The notes under the pieces were generated by a model. It did not search any database. It was given only the letters and a program-made list of their open reading frames with translations, and had not been told where the DNA came from. From positions 9,825,105 to 9,889,104 of the forward strand of contig NC_135052.1 of the NCBI RefSeq assembly GCF_051014685.1: DNA of 64,000 nt, read 5' to 3'. The position numbers and the translations under genes are program-made. Below, in pieces: positions 38,310 through 50,475 of this stretch (its first letter is position 1; every line of letters starts with the position of its first letter). Source of the DNA: Ptiloglossa arizonensis (taxonomy: Eukaryota > Arthropoda > Insecta > Hymenoptera > Colletidae).

Positions 38310-38338
<29 letters not shown>
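38310..38338. repeat. Poly(A) run of 29
   Basis: Twenty-nine consecutive A residues directly before the first copy of the 124-bp-period duplication. It might be the tail of a retroposed sequence on the plus strand or a slippage-expanded tract. Upstream sequence (attttcgctgcattgaaacg) shows no polyadenylation signal directly before it. Confidence 0.9.
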
Positions 38339-38339
<1 letters not shown>

Positions 38340-38340
<1 letters not shown>

Positions 38341-38570
38341 TAGCCGAAATTAGTTCGTGCGCCTATTTTTAAAAGAATTAAAGACGATTCGCTCCTTGGC
38401 CTCTGTTCGTTCGAAATGCATATCTTCTTTCCGTTCTTCGTGTGCGGAATGGAAAAGACATTATTAACCGAAATTATTTCGCGCGTCTATTTTTAAAAGG
38501 AATTAAAGACAATTCGCTGCTCGGCCCCTGTTCGTTCGAAATGCATATTTTCTTTCCGTCCTTCGTGTGC
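38340..38570. repeat. Duplicated 106-bp unit, period 124 bp
   Basis: Copy 1 spans 38340-38445 and copy 2 spans 38464-38570. Both run from tta(g/a)ccgaaatta through ctatttttaaaag and aattaaagac to ctgttcgttcgaaatgcat and cttcgtgtgc. They differ at a dozen or so scattered bases. An 18-base non-matching spacer separates them, and a G/A-rich run (38572-38596) follows copy 2. It is a diverged tandem duplication. Confidence 0.92.
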
Positions 38571-41500
38571 TAAACAGAAAGGGGGAAAAAAAAGGGTAAA
38601 AGTGACTAAAGTTAAAAGTCACGCAGAGCTGAGTTAACCAACGCTTTCGTATAACGAATGCGTGCACGTCAGGCAAAAATGCCGCGATAGATAAATTGGC
38701 AAATTTACAGCGCGTCATTTAAATCACGCAGAGCATGATTTATTCGTAATTTCCATATGCTCGTGTTTCCGACTCTATCGTGTCATTTACAGCAATAAAA
38801 CGGCTCGGTAGGGAGAAAATTATTTTTTTAATAACCGTAATTAAGCGTAAAACCCATAGCGGTGCACGTGATAAAGAATTCCATTTTCTTCGAAAGATAC
38901 AATTAAAGGAAACGACGCTTAACGTGAAACACGCGCGATGATAATACCACCTACACATTGTATATTTCCGCGTATCACCGTTGGTAATTATGTACAAATA
39001 GACATTAGATTTCTCGATTTGTATGCAATGTATGCCGAACACTGATATTATATCTTCTCCAGTGGCTTGGTATATTTGAGACGACAAACAGATTAATCTA
39101 ACATATTCAAGGTAGAGCATTATCGGTGTGCCTTCGCTCGAGTTCGAATCTCGCTGTTATCCTTGTGCCCGTCTTCCTTGGTCCATACACCGATAAAATA
39201 TGAACGAAATACCCCCCTTTGAGGTACAAGTATCACTTATTAATATTTAACGGGTTTTAATGTAAGAAAAGTTTACGGTAGAACGAGTCTTTTCATTTGC
39301 GTCTGTTTTCTAGCCCCTCGCTCACTTTGAAACCGTTTCACCGGTTGTCACGATTTTTGGGAAGGAGCGAAGTATTCGGGCTATAGAAAGCTAAAAACGT
39401 TCTTGCCAGAAATCTAAAAAGTCTCCACTTCACCGAGCGGATATGAAATATTTACGTCGTCTTGGTGGAAAACTTCTTAGGTCGGTTCAAGTGAATAAGT
39501 CTACTCAGAGAAAGCAGCAGCCCCGATAAAGGACCATTGTTAGACTCAATACGAACCGGTATCGTGCAATACATTGTTCGAGAAACGATCGATGAAAGAA
39601 CGTGTCTCGTGAAAAATATTGACACACAAACGTACCAAGGCCGCTAATCTTATCAGATTTCCTCCACGTGGACGTAATTTTACGACGATGGTCGAAATCT
39701 AATTAAATTTCCCGAAGTATTTGACAATATTTCACGAAACCTCGGAGTCAACAAATTACTTCGCTCGTGGGTATTATTCGTTGTTTTTGTTATTAAAACG
39801 GAGGGCAGACTCGAGTAAATTACTTTCCTAAATTGCACAAATGTATTTTTATTTTCCCGGTTTTGAGAGTCGCGAATGTGATAAAACGGAGGACTATATT
39901 TGCGTTCGTATGAAATTTTATGAATTAAAAATATGTAAATGTAAAGAAGGAAATACTAGACACGGAATGTAAATAACGCGAGCAACTTTTGCCCTTCTCT
40001 ATTTAATATCCGAGAAGTTTAAGTTTACCGGTTCTACGGTGCGTAAAATAACGAAACGAATTTCACGACAATTTTCTTCTTAATGTAATGAACAAAATTT
40101 CATTTTACGTGTTCTTCGTTTTTTAGAAATTTTATAATTCATCCACTTTAATTTCCGGTTGCGGAAAAGAAAGCGTTTGACTTTCTAGCAATTTATATGT
40201 AACTGTGCTCGAAACAGTTTGTAAATAATAATTACCGTTTTTCATATACCGTGTAATGCAAATTAAGCTGAATTGCGTTTCGTAGAGTTCTGGAAAGTAA
40301 ATTACAAAATCTTTTCGCGCAAAAATTTGTATCCTTATTTTGACAAATGTATTCCAAACCTATTGACAAATGTACAGTACACTTTTAACCAAAAACCACA
40401 CGAGATACCTAAACAACAAAACATTGACAACAAAGAATCGGTCACTCCGACTTACGTCCACTTCAAATTGTTTATACGTCTTTCTCTCTCGCTTCTTAAT
40501 TATAAATGTCAGTTTCGTTGATACTGTGTCTGAAATGTGCAAACTATTTTCATAATACACGGACTTAAATCGATACATAAAATACGCGTGAATAGTATTA
40601 TATATATTTATAAAAGAATGCGATCAAACCGATGAAAGTTCTACGTATTGAACTATATAGAATTAAGTTTAGCCGATAATTTACGTCGATAATTTCCATG
40701 CGAGGAAACCACAGGAAAATATATTCCAATTAAGTAAAATCGAAGTTTGATCGATTTACGTCAATAACGAATTAGCACGGAGCAGGCAAGTTTGCGTTTC
40801 GAAAAATAGAGAAACGAACGAATCAATCGGTTGTAAACTCGGAGGATATTGTTCTGTGGTATCATTGACCACGGACACTTCTCCGTCAATCGGGAAAAAA
40901 TGATAATCGATGGTTAAATTAAAGGTGGGGTTTTAAATCTTCCGGCAAATAGCGAGTTACGAAGTGTCCTAATTTTCGGAGTAATAGCCGGGCAACGACG
41001 TCAAGAAAATTTCGCTAAATTATGAAACTTAGCTATTCGTTATTCACGAGGCGATTTAAAATGCCCCGTTAAATTTTGTCGCTGAGTGTATCCGTCGTCG
41101 CTTACTTGATAAATTAATTATTACCGTCAATTCATTACGGTTTGTCTATTACGCGACCGTAAGGGTCGATTTTCGAGCCAGGCGTTAAAGCAGCCGGTAT
41201 TGACAGACACATCCGCGGAAACCATTTTTCATCAAATTGACACGAATCAAGGTAACGTGTCGGCATGGGGTGTCAGGTTTTAACGTGATTGTTTCCCTCG
41301 TCGGCGTGACTTGGTTTACTGATGTTACTGTGGTTGCGAAATCCATACGCATAATTGCGTTGACGTTCCATGCGCTCGGAACATTTACAATGTCACCGAG
41401 GCAAAATGAATATCGCTACTGCGACTGTCCCATCGTGCAGATGAAATTTACAATCTGCTGCGATGTGTACAGAAGTGCAGAACAAATTTGTGGAAGAAAT

Positions 41501-42119
41501 AAACGAGACAGACGACGTCTCTACGGGAAACCGGAGGGTGTGAATATCGAAAATATTGACGGAACCGATCTCAATCGTGTTAATTCGCGGGTATCCCGCG
41601 ATATCGAGAAAACATAAATGTAAGATGTCGGTTCGATGAAACAAATTTCTCGACACTTGTCACGCTATCGGTAAAATACGAATCGCGTTTATCATCGTGA
41701 CATTACCGAGATAAAAACGGTAGAAGTTGTAATCTAATTTTGTAACAATCGCTCAAGATAGCTCTCGTTCGTTCGTTCCTCTTCACATATAATACATACG
41801 TGTATATATTCACGTTCTCTGTTTAACAATTCGGAGCATCCTTTTCGTTTTTAAAAGCGAACGATTCTTCAATTTCTATCTCAATGATTCAACATTCTCG
41901 CATTCTCGAGTATTGAAAGAGAAATAGGATTTTCGTCGAAGCAAGATTTTCAAATTGTTCGATTGCACGCAAAATGGTCCGTATCGAACGACATACATTC
42001 TGAAAATTCGTTTTACGTTTCCTCCAAGTCTCAGATCTAGGTAATGCTATCAACATTTGTAGTCGAGCTATATTTCGATTCTCAGCACGAACGTATCGGA
42101 TGCGCAAAGATATCGCTCT
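38571..42119. other. Gene-free DNA
   Basis: Frames at minus 38740-39120 (126 codons) and plus 41237-41617 (126 codons) are unrecognised; the latter overlaps a minus frame of 87 codons. A tRNA B-box-like gagttcgaatctcg lies at 39140-39153 but no cloverleaf can be built around it. The region 40960-41220 has homeodomain-like taattaatta words amid CG-rich patches. A short CGTT run lies at 41765-41775. Confidence 0.45.
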
Positions 42120-43050
42120 TTAAAATTCAATGGTTACCAAAAATGCTGGTCGTCCTATCGGTCGACATCTGACACCGTACGCTACCCTGACAAAAAGAAG
42201 GTAGAAGTACGAAATCATTGAGTTTTGATTGAGCTGTATAGTCGCTCTTGCCGTACCAGGTTCGTTGCCTATATCAGCGTGTACTACCCTCTTGGGTGTC
42301 GGTATAGGGATACATCCAATCAGCGCATCCGCTCAGAATAGGAACCAGTACGATACCGGGTTGCATGCCCCATGTGCACGAGTTGATTAGCCGCAATTCA
42401 CACGGCAAATCGTAGCTCTATCCTACGACATGGATCCCACCGCCATAGTCACCGTACCATATGCCATCCTTGTAGGTCGCCACGGGCGATTGGGGACTAA
42501 GCACGCTGTCACACCCTGAGGCTCGATAGAGACTGAGAAATAGTCACGGTGAGACCTACGTGTCGCCAAAGGCAGTTGTCGATGCTTTACCAACTATCGC
42601 CTCGGGTACGCGAAGACCCTACCCTCCGGAATGTTTCGAAATTGGTCCCCTTCTACGTAACCGTATTGTTACTCGGACACATATGGGTCTCACTGGCATC
42701 TCAACCTTTTTGGTTATATCCAGTAGCTTACACAACGAGTTCGACGCTATCTGTTCTCTAGTTCGGGTATGGCAAACTTTGCTACCGGTTTAACGATAAT
42801 CCGTTACTCCCATGGCGAGCTTAGAGCTCTATCCGACTACGCGGAGTTTTAACACGTTGACCGCCGTGTGTATCGAATTGGATACGCACCTACACGTGGA
42901 CTCGAACCGCCGAGAATATCGGTACGGATACATACGCGATTCTCGTACACCGTCGTCATATTCGTGTACGAATCGAAACCGCTGCTCTACGTTACGTAGC
43001 TTGTCTACGCTTTGTGTTCCAAACTCTCGAGCGGTCTGGTAACTCGTTCA
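42120..43050. other. Compositional island, unidentified
   Basis: Unlike its flanks this block has few A/T runs and even base composition, with words such as ggattggggac and cctcgggtacgcgaagac. Plus frames at 42549-42761, 42560-42793 and 42812-43042 are open but unrecognised, and the first two overlap out of frame. Its edges are fairly sharp. It may be an unrecognised repeat such as a retrotransposon fragment, or a diverged gene remnant. Confidence 0.3.
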
Positions 43051-43659
43051 AAGATTTTTATCAAATAGAAAAAAGCATTCGACGTTTCAGAACTTATTTA
43101 ACAAAAGTTTCGGCCGGAAAATAATAGCGTGGCGTCAGAGGACTTAGAAAATTCCACGGGGAGATCGACGTGTTAAGTTGAGTCCGTGGATCGAAGTTAA
43201 AGCGTCCTATCAAGCCGGAGTTTGCGAGGGGACGAATCGATCAGACTCTTGCTCGCATTTAAGAAACGGTGAACGCTTCGTGGAATAATATTACTTCCAC
43301 TCGATGTTACTTACGATTCTGGGCTCAGGTGCGTGACGTTCCTATCGAAGATCACTCGAGTCGATCACCCAGCTCTATCATAGGCCATCGCACACAATCG
43401 GGAGAAAATTGAAGTCTCGTAAATATACACTCGATGTCCCAGGGAACACGAAAAATTGATGGACCGTGGGAAAAGTCAACGAACGGAGTAATCATCGCTA
43501 TCGAAGCTCGTGTACGAGACAATTCGATCTTCAATTTCGCAGTGTTAATCATCGACCACTTGCAGTCGCGCTCGATGATCCTTGGAAGAATTTTGTCTTG
43601 TTGTTTCGTTGCACCGAGTGTTAAGTACGTTGTATCATCGATTTGTCCCTAAAGGTGTG
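43051..43659. other. Gene-free spacer
   Basis: Mixed-composition sequence with short open frames on both strands (minus 43352-43552, plus 43434-43652, plus 43582-43926), none recognised. It leads into the 18-bp-period repeat. Confidence 0.45.
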
Positions 43660-43800
43660 CGAGAACACGAAAATATCGGGAACTCGATAGTCGGGACGAA
43701 TCTAGAAGAGGTCGAGTCGGGTCGGGTTCCCGAAAATTTCGAGATTCCCCAAGGAATCGTATTTCTCGAAAAAATCGAGATTCCCGAAAATCTCGAGAGG
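43660..43800. repeat. Degenerate 18-bp-period array, first block
   Basis: Read on the minus strand the sequence falls into 18-base units such as ctcgagattttcgggaat, ctcgattttttcgagaaa and ctcgaaattttcgggaac. The clearest units lie at 43727-43797; further decayed units extend toward 43660. Because 18 is a multiple of three, one minus frame (43702-43971) stays open and would read as hexapeptides of the type LEIFGN, LDFFEK, YDSLGN. No known repeat protein is recognised. Confidence 0.7.
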
Positions 43801-44055
43801 CCGGCTACCGTTTCTCGAACTACTCTGCAGGGTTCCATGGCAGCCTATAAAATGTATAAATACACAGTCGCGCGCGTATACGTTGTTTATACGACACTCT
43901 CGAAAGGAATTCGCGATGGACGATAGTCTTTTAATTTCTACTGCCAATTTTCGCGAAGTTATTGGAAACACGGATTCTAAGAATCGTGCGACCCGATGTA
44001 CAGAAACTACGCATTGTACAGTACTTGAACATCGTGTACGCTATCGAGCAGTATC
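43801..44055. other. Spacer between the two 18-bp-repeat blocks
   Basis: About 255 bases without the repeat. They hold a TATA-like cctataaaatgtataaata at about 43845-43862 and short open frames. It may be an insertion or simply decayed repeat. Confidence 0.4.
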
Positions 44056-44128
44056 TTCGAGAAATCGGTAGTCTTTCGAGAATCACGATTTCTTCGAGAA
44101 TCCCAATAAATTCGAGAAATGTTCGGTT
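44056..44128. repeat. 18-bp-period array, second block
   Basis: ttcgaga recurs at 44056, 44075, 44093 and 44111, spacings of 19, 18 and 18 bases, each in a ttcgaga(a)tc-type context. On the minus strand this reads as ttctcga-headed 18-mers like those of the first block. Similar decayed words (gagtacccgaaatatcgaa) continue to about 44200. It is probably the same ancestral array. Confidence 0.72.
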
Positions 44129-44200
44129 ACCCGTCCGACCCTGAAAATATATCGCGTTCCCGATTCGATATTTCGGGTACTCGCACATACCTATTCGTCT

Positions 44201-47189
44201 CGTTGGGTTTGACTCCTCCGTATAATTTAATAAACTCTTAAATTCACGTGGTCGGTGAAATTTCCCTTGCAGAGGGTGGCATCGTCGACGTTTTAATCGA
44301 AACATCGCGTGCAAATGAAAACAACACTCGAACGAAAGAAGCTCGACCAGAGGTAGTAATAAATTGTATCTTTCAGAGGAGTTCCTTCCAGTTCCGCTCT
44401 CTTAAATGAGGTGATTTATCGATGGTAATTACCACGTTTATATCCCGATGAAACAAGTATCGAACGAAGTACCTTCGTTTCGAAATTCTCGATACGTATT
44501 GGGTAAAGATGGCATGTATTAATAAGTACCGGATACGTACTTCGCGAACATGCCTTGAAACGGATCGATACCAAGCACCAATTTCGAACACGAAAGTATC
44601 GATACTGTTAAAAAGACTCGATCCAGTCATTGGGACACGATTTATACGTCCGAGCTGGAGAGAATATTCTTTTTTATTAGATCCTTCAATCGGGAAACAA
44701 CTCGTCTCGTCGCTACTCGTTCATTGCTTGCGGTGGATCGATATCCGATACTTTTGGGTACGGTGTATCGGATAGTTTTTTTATCGCGTTCTTTCGCAGA
44801 ATCTTTTACTCGGAAATGAGTTTTGTTCATTAACTATGTATAATCTCCTCTTGTAACACAGCATCGTTGGAGCACTTCGTTATTTCTGCCCGTGTTAAAG
44901 GTAGAACAAAATTTCGTAAATACGCGAAGCGCGAAAATATTTATTTCAAAGGAGTCATTTTTGTTTTTAAATAATCAAAGTATCGATATACTTTTTTAAA
45001 CTGTGCCATTAGCTTTTCTTATATACGATTCTTACCTTTTTAAGATAAATTCAACCATCAATGCTACGTGCGTAGTTTATCGTAAATTAGTTACACGTTA
45101 ATGGTAAACTTATAGCAGTAGTTCAGGCACCAACGAATATGGACTATTTTGCTTTCTCTTCGCTCGAAATACGTAAGTACAAGCATAAAGTGTAACATAA
45201 TAATCGATTAATCAAACGATGAAGTATCTTCGAATTTTGAATTCTCTTTGAAAACATTTCTCGTTAAAATACTTACCATTTTGCATACGATTTTTTCGCA
45301 CGCTTTCGCAGGGTCAATAACACAAGAAATATTTATTGGATGGGTTCCCAAGAATACTTCTATACGTCGCGTTTGAAAATAACATTTTCTCCTATTTTAT
45401 TGGCGATTACTAACTGCAATAAAAGTAGCTTTGGGCACTGCTTTAAGTCAAGTAGAAGTACGCCATTTGTTACAAAAGCTTTTACGTACGGTAATCCTAA
45501 AAATACCAAAGCAAATTTTTATCCGCCCGCACAATATTTTACGGAAAGACAGCTCGTGGTCGAATCTACCTCACCGTAATCCAGCATTTGGCGAACTAGA
45601 TAAAAATTAAAAGATTCGCGTCACCCGCATTGAATATTAATTGCGCTTCTTCTTTGCTTTGCAGCCAATCCGAAAGAAAGGGGCTTTTCGAGATTACCAA
45701 GGACAACAGAGGTTACTATAGGTAAATATTTAGATTAATTTAACAAGTTTCAAAAGGGCTGAGGGATAATCCAGAGATGGAGGGCTTCGAGGTATTACCA
45801 GCGAGCAAGCAACACGTGTTATTTCTACAGTTGCTTGGTAATTAATATCGCGAACGTATTAAAACGAGAGGAACGATGCTCGAACATTCGTTTCCACGTT
45901 GGCGCTTCGCTCACGCAACCTACAATTTTCGTTTTTATTACACGCTCCACGTATGCATCTATCATTTTTATCTACGCTTTTCCCTCCCAGACGTGTTCAA
46001 ATTTACGCGCCATCGTCCTGTAATTTTTTGCGCGACATTTTATGCGTACGTGGCCATTATTTATTATTCGTTCGCCGGATGATCTAAACGGACATTAAAT
46101 ACATCCCCTGTCTGTATTATTCGTTTAGTATTCTTCGCTGGACGCTCTAAATTCCCTGGAATTTTTCGCGTTTAAAAAAATTCACGCGAATTTTTAGGTG
46201 TCATTGATGGTTAGAAAATTTGAAATATTCTTTGGGTAAAAAAGAAGAAATAAAAGAAGACATCGCTATAAATTTGATAATTTCGCAGCCGTGGATATCA
46301 ATGGACATACTAAACCGAATGATGCATCTAATAAATTTATCATTTTATTTTATTCGTGTTTCCGTCGAAGTTGTATCGTTCGTAACTTTTAATCGTTGCC
46401 GAACGCATTTTTCACGGTTTCGTTCAGAATACACATATTACGCAATATTCATTGATTTTTTTTAACAGTTAAAGCAATATGTGGAAAATGAGTTTGGAAG
46501 TAAAATAAGCGTTCATGAATATTTACCGGAGCTTTCGTCGTTCGGACCGTACGACAAATATTATTTTAGTTTCGAATGTATTGGTTTCGGCGCTATTGAT
46601 TACATTGCAGCGATATATCAGTATTCAGTGTCGATAAGTTCTAGGTGTTTTTTTCATTTACTTTCCCCGATATAAGAATTAATTCTTTCGAAGAGCTCTA
46701 AATATATCGTCGTTTCGCAATATCGAATTCAATATCGTCTCTTTGTAAATTTTCGTTCCCACGGTGTACGTGGAATTAAATATTCAACGGAACGCGAACG
46801 CCGCTGTTCAAGTACAAAGTTTGCGTTAAAGGTACTGTTTGAATTCGGAAATTTTGAAATTAAAGAATATCAACTCGACCGCTTCTTTAATTAAATATTA
46901 ATCGTTCGAGCAAATATTTCCACTCGATCGAAACATTCCCATCGTTTGATCTCTGTATCGTTCGGTGCTCGCGTTCATTGTCCAAAAGCCTCGAACCCAA
47001 ATGCGATATTGTAGTTCCATCTTAGTTCGGTACGAATCTGTGTCAATTTATCGATCATCGATGCCAAATCCCCGTATGTATATTGCTCGGGTCAAGTAGG
47101 AATTATCGTATCATCTAACGTCATAACTCTCGTTATTAATCGAACGAACGTTCGGTAATTTATTACATCCTTGTCTATCGCGATACGAT
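44201..47189. other. Gene-free AT-rich DNA
   Basis: Open frames are all under 90 codons. Three overlapping plus frames at 45835-46087 cover the same bases, which marks them as chance. No repeat or RNA gene was seen. Confidence 0.5.
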
Positions 47190-47760
47190 TAACCGGGCGT
47201 CCAAGGACCCTTCCTCGACTGCGAAACGCTCTACATAGGTACAACTCCTGTAGCTGCGAGAAGCTAGTTTGCTCCTTTGGTTCCGGGACACAAAGGGCAA
47301 AGGTCTATGGGGAAATATAAAAGATAGAAGGACGGTGTAGACAAACCGTATAACTGGGGATAACTCATAAGTGGCCTTGAGTTGATTTTATTCCAAGTAT
47401 AGTATACTTGATAGCGAGGTACTCGAGACACACTTAAGTGGTATGTAAAACGATACCCTTGGGGGTGAAAAACCGCCAAATGTGTTCTTCGCCACTCATT
47501 ACAAGGCCACACCCTCTTGGTGAGCACAGTTTGTTCATGTATCAGTGCCAAAAAGAATCCAGAATTCGTTCCCGGGGTCTTGACTCCAGACATTCAAGTA
47601 CGCTACAGTCTTCACCTCCCACTGTTTTTATGACCTCGCTATATTTCTTCCACCGTGTACGGACGCATACATTCGCTGGTAGCGGTTGGAAACCGATCGT
47701 GTCGCGTGTTTTGGTCACGAAGATTAACATTTATCTCGACACTTTCGTCCGATTATGAAT
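47190..47760. other. Compositional island with TATA-like word, unidentified
   Basis: This block is less AT-rich, with words such as ccaaggacccttcctcgac, ggttccgggacac and ccacaccctcttggtgagc. It includes aaatataaaag at about 47315. Open frames lie antisense to each other (minus 47264-47593, 109 codons; plus 47438-47758, 106 codons). I do not recognise either product. It resembles the island at 42.1-43.0 kb in texture and may be a transposon remnant such as an LTR piece. Confidence 0.25.
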
Positions 47761-49641
47761 ATCTAACGACAATGGTAAGGATTACCTCCGTATCGAAGTA
47801 TTTAAAATAATTTACAAATCGAACACGCGTGTATTTACATGCATTCGTGCCAGCACACCCGAAGAGGGTTATTTGAACCTTTCTGTAAATAATTTTTTAC
47901 ATTTAATCGGCAAAGAATTCGATCGTTCATTTTGGGGGGCGAAATTCTTTTTCCTTTTGAACGATGTCCTTCACAAAATTTGTAAACCACTGTTTTCTCG
48001 GACTTTTTCTTAGTACCCGTTTACATCGAAATACGTTCGGTCTGTATCGGCAAACAGGAATAATTCGCAAGCATTTAATTAGCTGTGCGACACCGATCGC
48101 GAGACAATCCGCAAACAATGCAACGATCCGGAGAAAGCGATATTCTCGGTTTTACGGCTGATTGTCAACCGAGTGTCGATGCCGTAGGTAGCCCGTGGCA
48201 TACTCGGATGACTGATACAAACGAGTTTCCAAAGGGATCACCGTTTGCGGATTATCCCGTATTCGGTGATATGGGTAGCGCGGCCCGTTCTGTTTCTTGA
48301 TGCAAACGGGTTAAATCGGTCTGCCCTTTGCAACGTGGCGTGTCTAGCAAATGTTTACTTTGTGCAACATAAGTAGCTTTCAGAACGTTACTGATCTCAT
48401 TCGGGTAAGCGATCCACCTCTCATTGTTTTGACCAGTGTCCGGGCTTCCTGGTTTTATCAAGCCATCCGACTGAACAATCCTTTGCTTCCCTCTTGTTCC
48501 AAACGAAGCCATTGCGGCTTAAAAGGGTTTCCCTGTGTCTCGGCTCGAAGAATGGCCAATATTTGAGATTTTCGAGATAGAAACCGACGTACCGAATTGA
48601 AACATTTCGCGCCGATTACCAAACTCGCAACAACGTTGCACGAAATTTCTTTCGTTAATTGATTCCGGTAACAAACGATTTATCAATAATATATAGAAGA
48701 GTTTCGTTGTAGTCTCTTTTACTACTAGAATTTCGACGTAGAAACTCGTGTTTCAAATTTTCCTATTAAACCTTTTTTGTACAGGTAACGCATTAACGAG
48801 TCTATACGAGAGGAGTCGGTAAATTGTAAAAAAATGCACGTGATCGACGCACGGACAAGATAACACCGAACTCACAGACTGCCTTCTTCTATTATTGGAA
48901 TTCTACAGGAATGTTTCTTTTTCTTCAACTGTTTGTCCCGTTGGCCCGAGTGTGGACACATTTTTCAAGAGGATTCGTATCAGCAGAGATTCTTGAACCG
49001 AAGCAAACTTCTTAGATTATTAGAGATCTCGGTGTGTTTAGAGCAGTGGCTCGCACACGTGGGCTTTACACTCGACGATAAAGTTCAATATTTCCCGAGA
49101 AATTTAATCCTCTTACGTTGTGTTCTTTTCGCGTCATACTTGGGATACTGATCTGGGATACGTTCAATAGAGATTCGTTAGATACGTCGCGGATCGTTGG
49201 ATTTAGCGATAAGAGAACACTTAGCGTTAGCCTGGTGCGTACTATCCTTAATTTGGTCACTGCCACTTGGTATTTTCGTTTCGTAGAAACTCCTGAACCG
49301 GTACGATTCGCGTTATCGCGAACTTTACGCAGAACGCTGGATCTTGAATCTTTTCGATTCGACAATTTTTCGAACGCGATTTGAAAAACGTGCTCCCTCG
49401 TCCCTAAATTTTCCGAACGCGCGAAACAAAAGGGAAATCGTTCTTTGTTTCGTCCAGAGACGCGGGGAAACCCTCTTAATCACTTTACCCAACATCGAGC
49501 GTTCTATTACGAAAAGGAGGGGGAGAAACAGCAAACGGAAAGGGTCTAATACCTTTCCCCAGCAACTGACGGGTTAATGTCGAAGAATATTTCACCCACC
49601 CTCTATCCCGGGTGGGGTATTCGAGTCCTCGTTTCCTCGAG
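47761..49641. other. Gene-free DNA with a second mixed-composition patch
   Basis: Between about 48050 and 48560 the composition is balanced and several short frames are open on both strands (plus 48085-48300, minus 48252-48512, plus 48351-48566), none recognised. The rest is AT-rich with short frames. No gene is supported. Confidence 0.4.
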
Positions 49642-49701
49642 TTCCTTTTTTTTTTGTTTCTTTTCTTTCTTTCCTTTCCTTCTTTCTTTTTTTTTTTTTT
49701 T
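49642..49701. repeat. Pyrimidine (T/C) tract of about 60 bases
   Basis: Almost pure T/C, one G near the start, with TTTC and CCTTT blocks ending in a T run. On the minus strand one frame reads it as a Lys/Glu/Arg-rich stretch, an artefact of low complexity. It borders the CG-rich block that follows. Confidence 0.85.
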
Positions 49702-49876
49702 CGTCGGCCAATAAGATAAAGGTTAACGGCGGCTTGTCGGCCGGTAAACGATCCGCAATATCCGTTGGCTCCGCTTCGAAATAAAGCGATATATTTCTCG
49801 GGGCGAATGGCATTCGGCGGTCGGCCGTTGAACAGGTTCGTTCCCACGGAAAAACGAGCATGGTCTTCCTGTATCG

Positions 49877-49908
<32 letters not shown>

Positions 49909-50475
49909 GTCGTGCGTCCGAGACGCCGCGAAACCGTGCGCACCACGAGCACCGTTACGGTTTCACGCATCATATGCGCGACCGATCTGCGGAAGAAATT
50001 TAATACATCGTGGAGGACCATCGGCTGGCACGAAACGCGCGGGATACTCGCCGCGTATCTCATTCGCGTGAGAGTCCTTGGAGTCACGTTCAGGATGGGA
50101 CAACGACCGTGGACCGTGGGGGTAGGGCAACACGGGTAGACGGTGATGGGAGGGGTGGATATTTTTCCGTCGCTACGGAACTCGCTTTTGGCACGGGACC
50201 CGACGGATTCGACGAATTGTCCGAATTCCACACGACGAAAACTCTCCCGATCGTGGCTTCAAATTGGACGCGGATTGCGCGGCTTCCTCTGTGACGCCGG
50301 CTGTTAACGGCAGACGCCGGTGCACGGGACCGATCACGACCTCCTTGCCGGGGTTTTCGGGTCGATAACGTCCACCGTGGAAGAGTCGAATGTCGTTTGA
50401 GAATTTTACGGGAACGCGAGATCCATGGAACGTATACCCGGTCGGTGGATCGGGCCTGGAATACTTAGAAGCTGG
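49702..50475. promoter_or_regulatory. CG-rich island, promoter or exon candidate
   Basis: This is among the most CG-rich parts of the window. It contains a TCG microsatellite and stays open in several frames on both strands, including minus 49485-50231 and the non-repeat end of minus 50173-51090. A segment of the latter (residues with SRPDPPTGYTF and VIGPVHRRLPLTAGV) has ordinary amino-acid composition but no domain I know. The block could be a promoter with a first exon, or simply GC-rich non-coding DNA. There is no recognised gene beside it. Confidence 0.28.
49874..49912. repeat. TCG trinucleotide microsatellite
   Basis: About 13 TCG units with one TTG interruption at 49901. On the minus strand one frame reads it as a run of threonines. 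It lies inside the CG-rich island. Confidence 0.9.

Noticed and set aside
39096..39165. tRNA-like features: ggtagagca followed by gagttcgaatctcg
   Set aside because: The T-arm-like stem and loop are good, but the distance from the D-arm-like word leaves no room for an anticodon arm and no acceptor stem can be paired. Probably chance or a very decayed tRNA-derived repeat.
43845..43862. TATA-like cctataaaatgtataaata
   Set aside because: AT-rich words of this kind are frequent here, and no initiator or gene follows.
49485..50231. 248-codon minus-strand open frame
   Set aside because: It runs through a TCG microsatellite (poly-Thr) and a 60-base pyrimidine tract (Lys/Arg/Glu-rich), so its length comes from low-complexity DNA; the unique parts show no domain.
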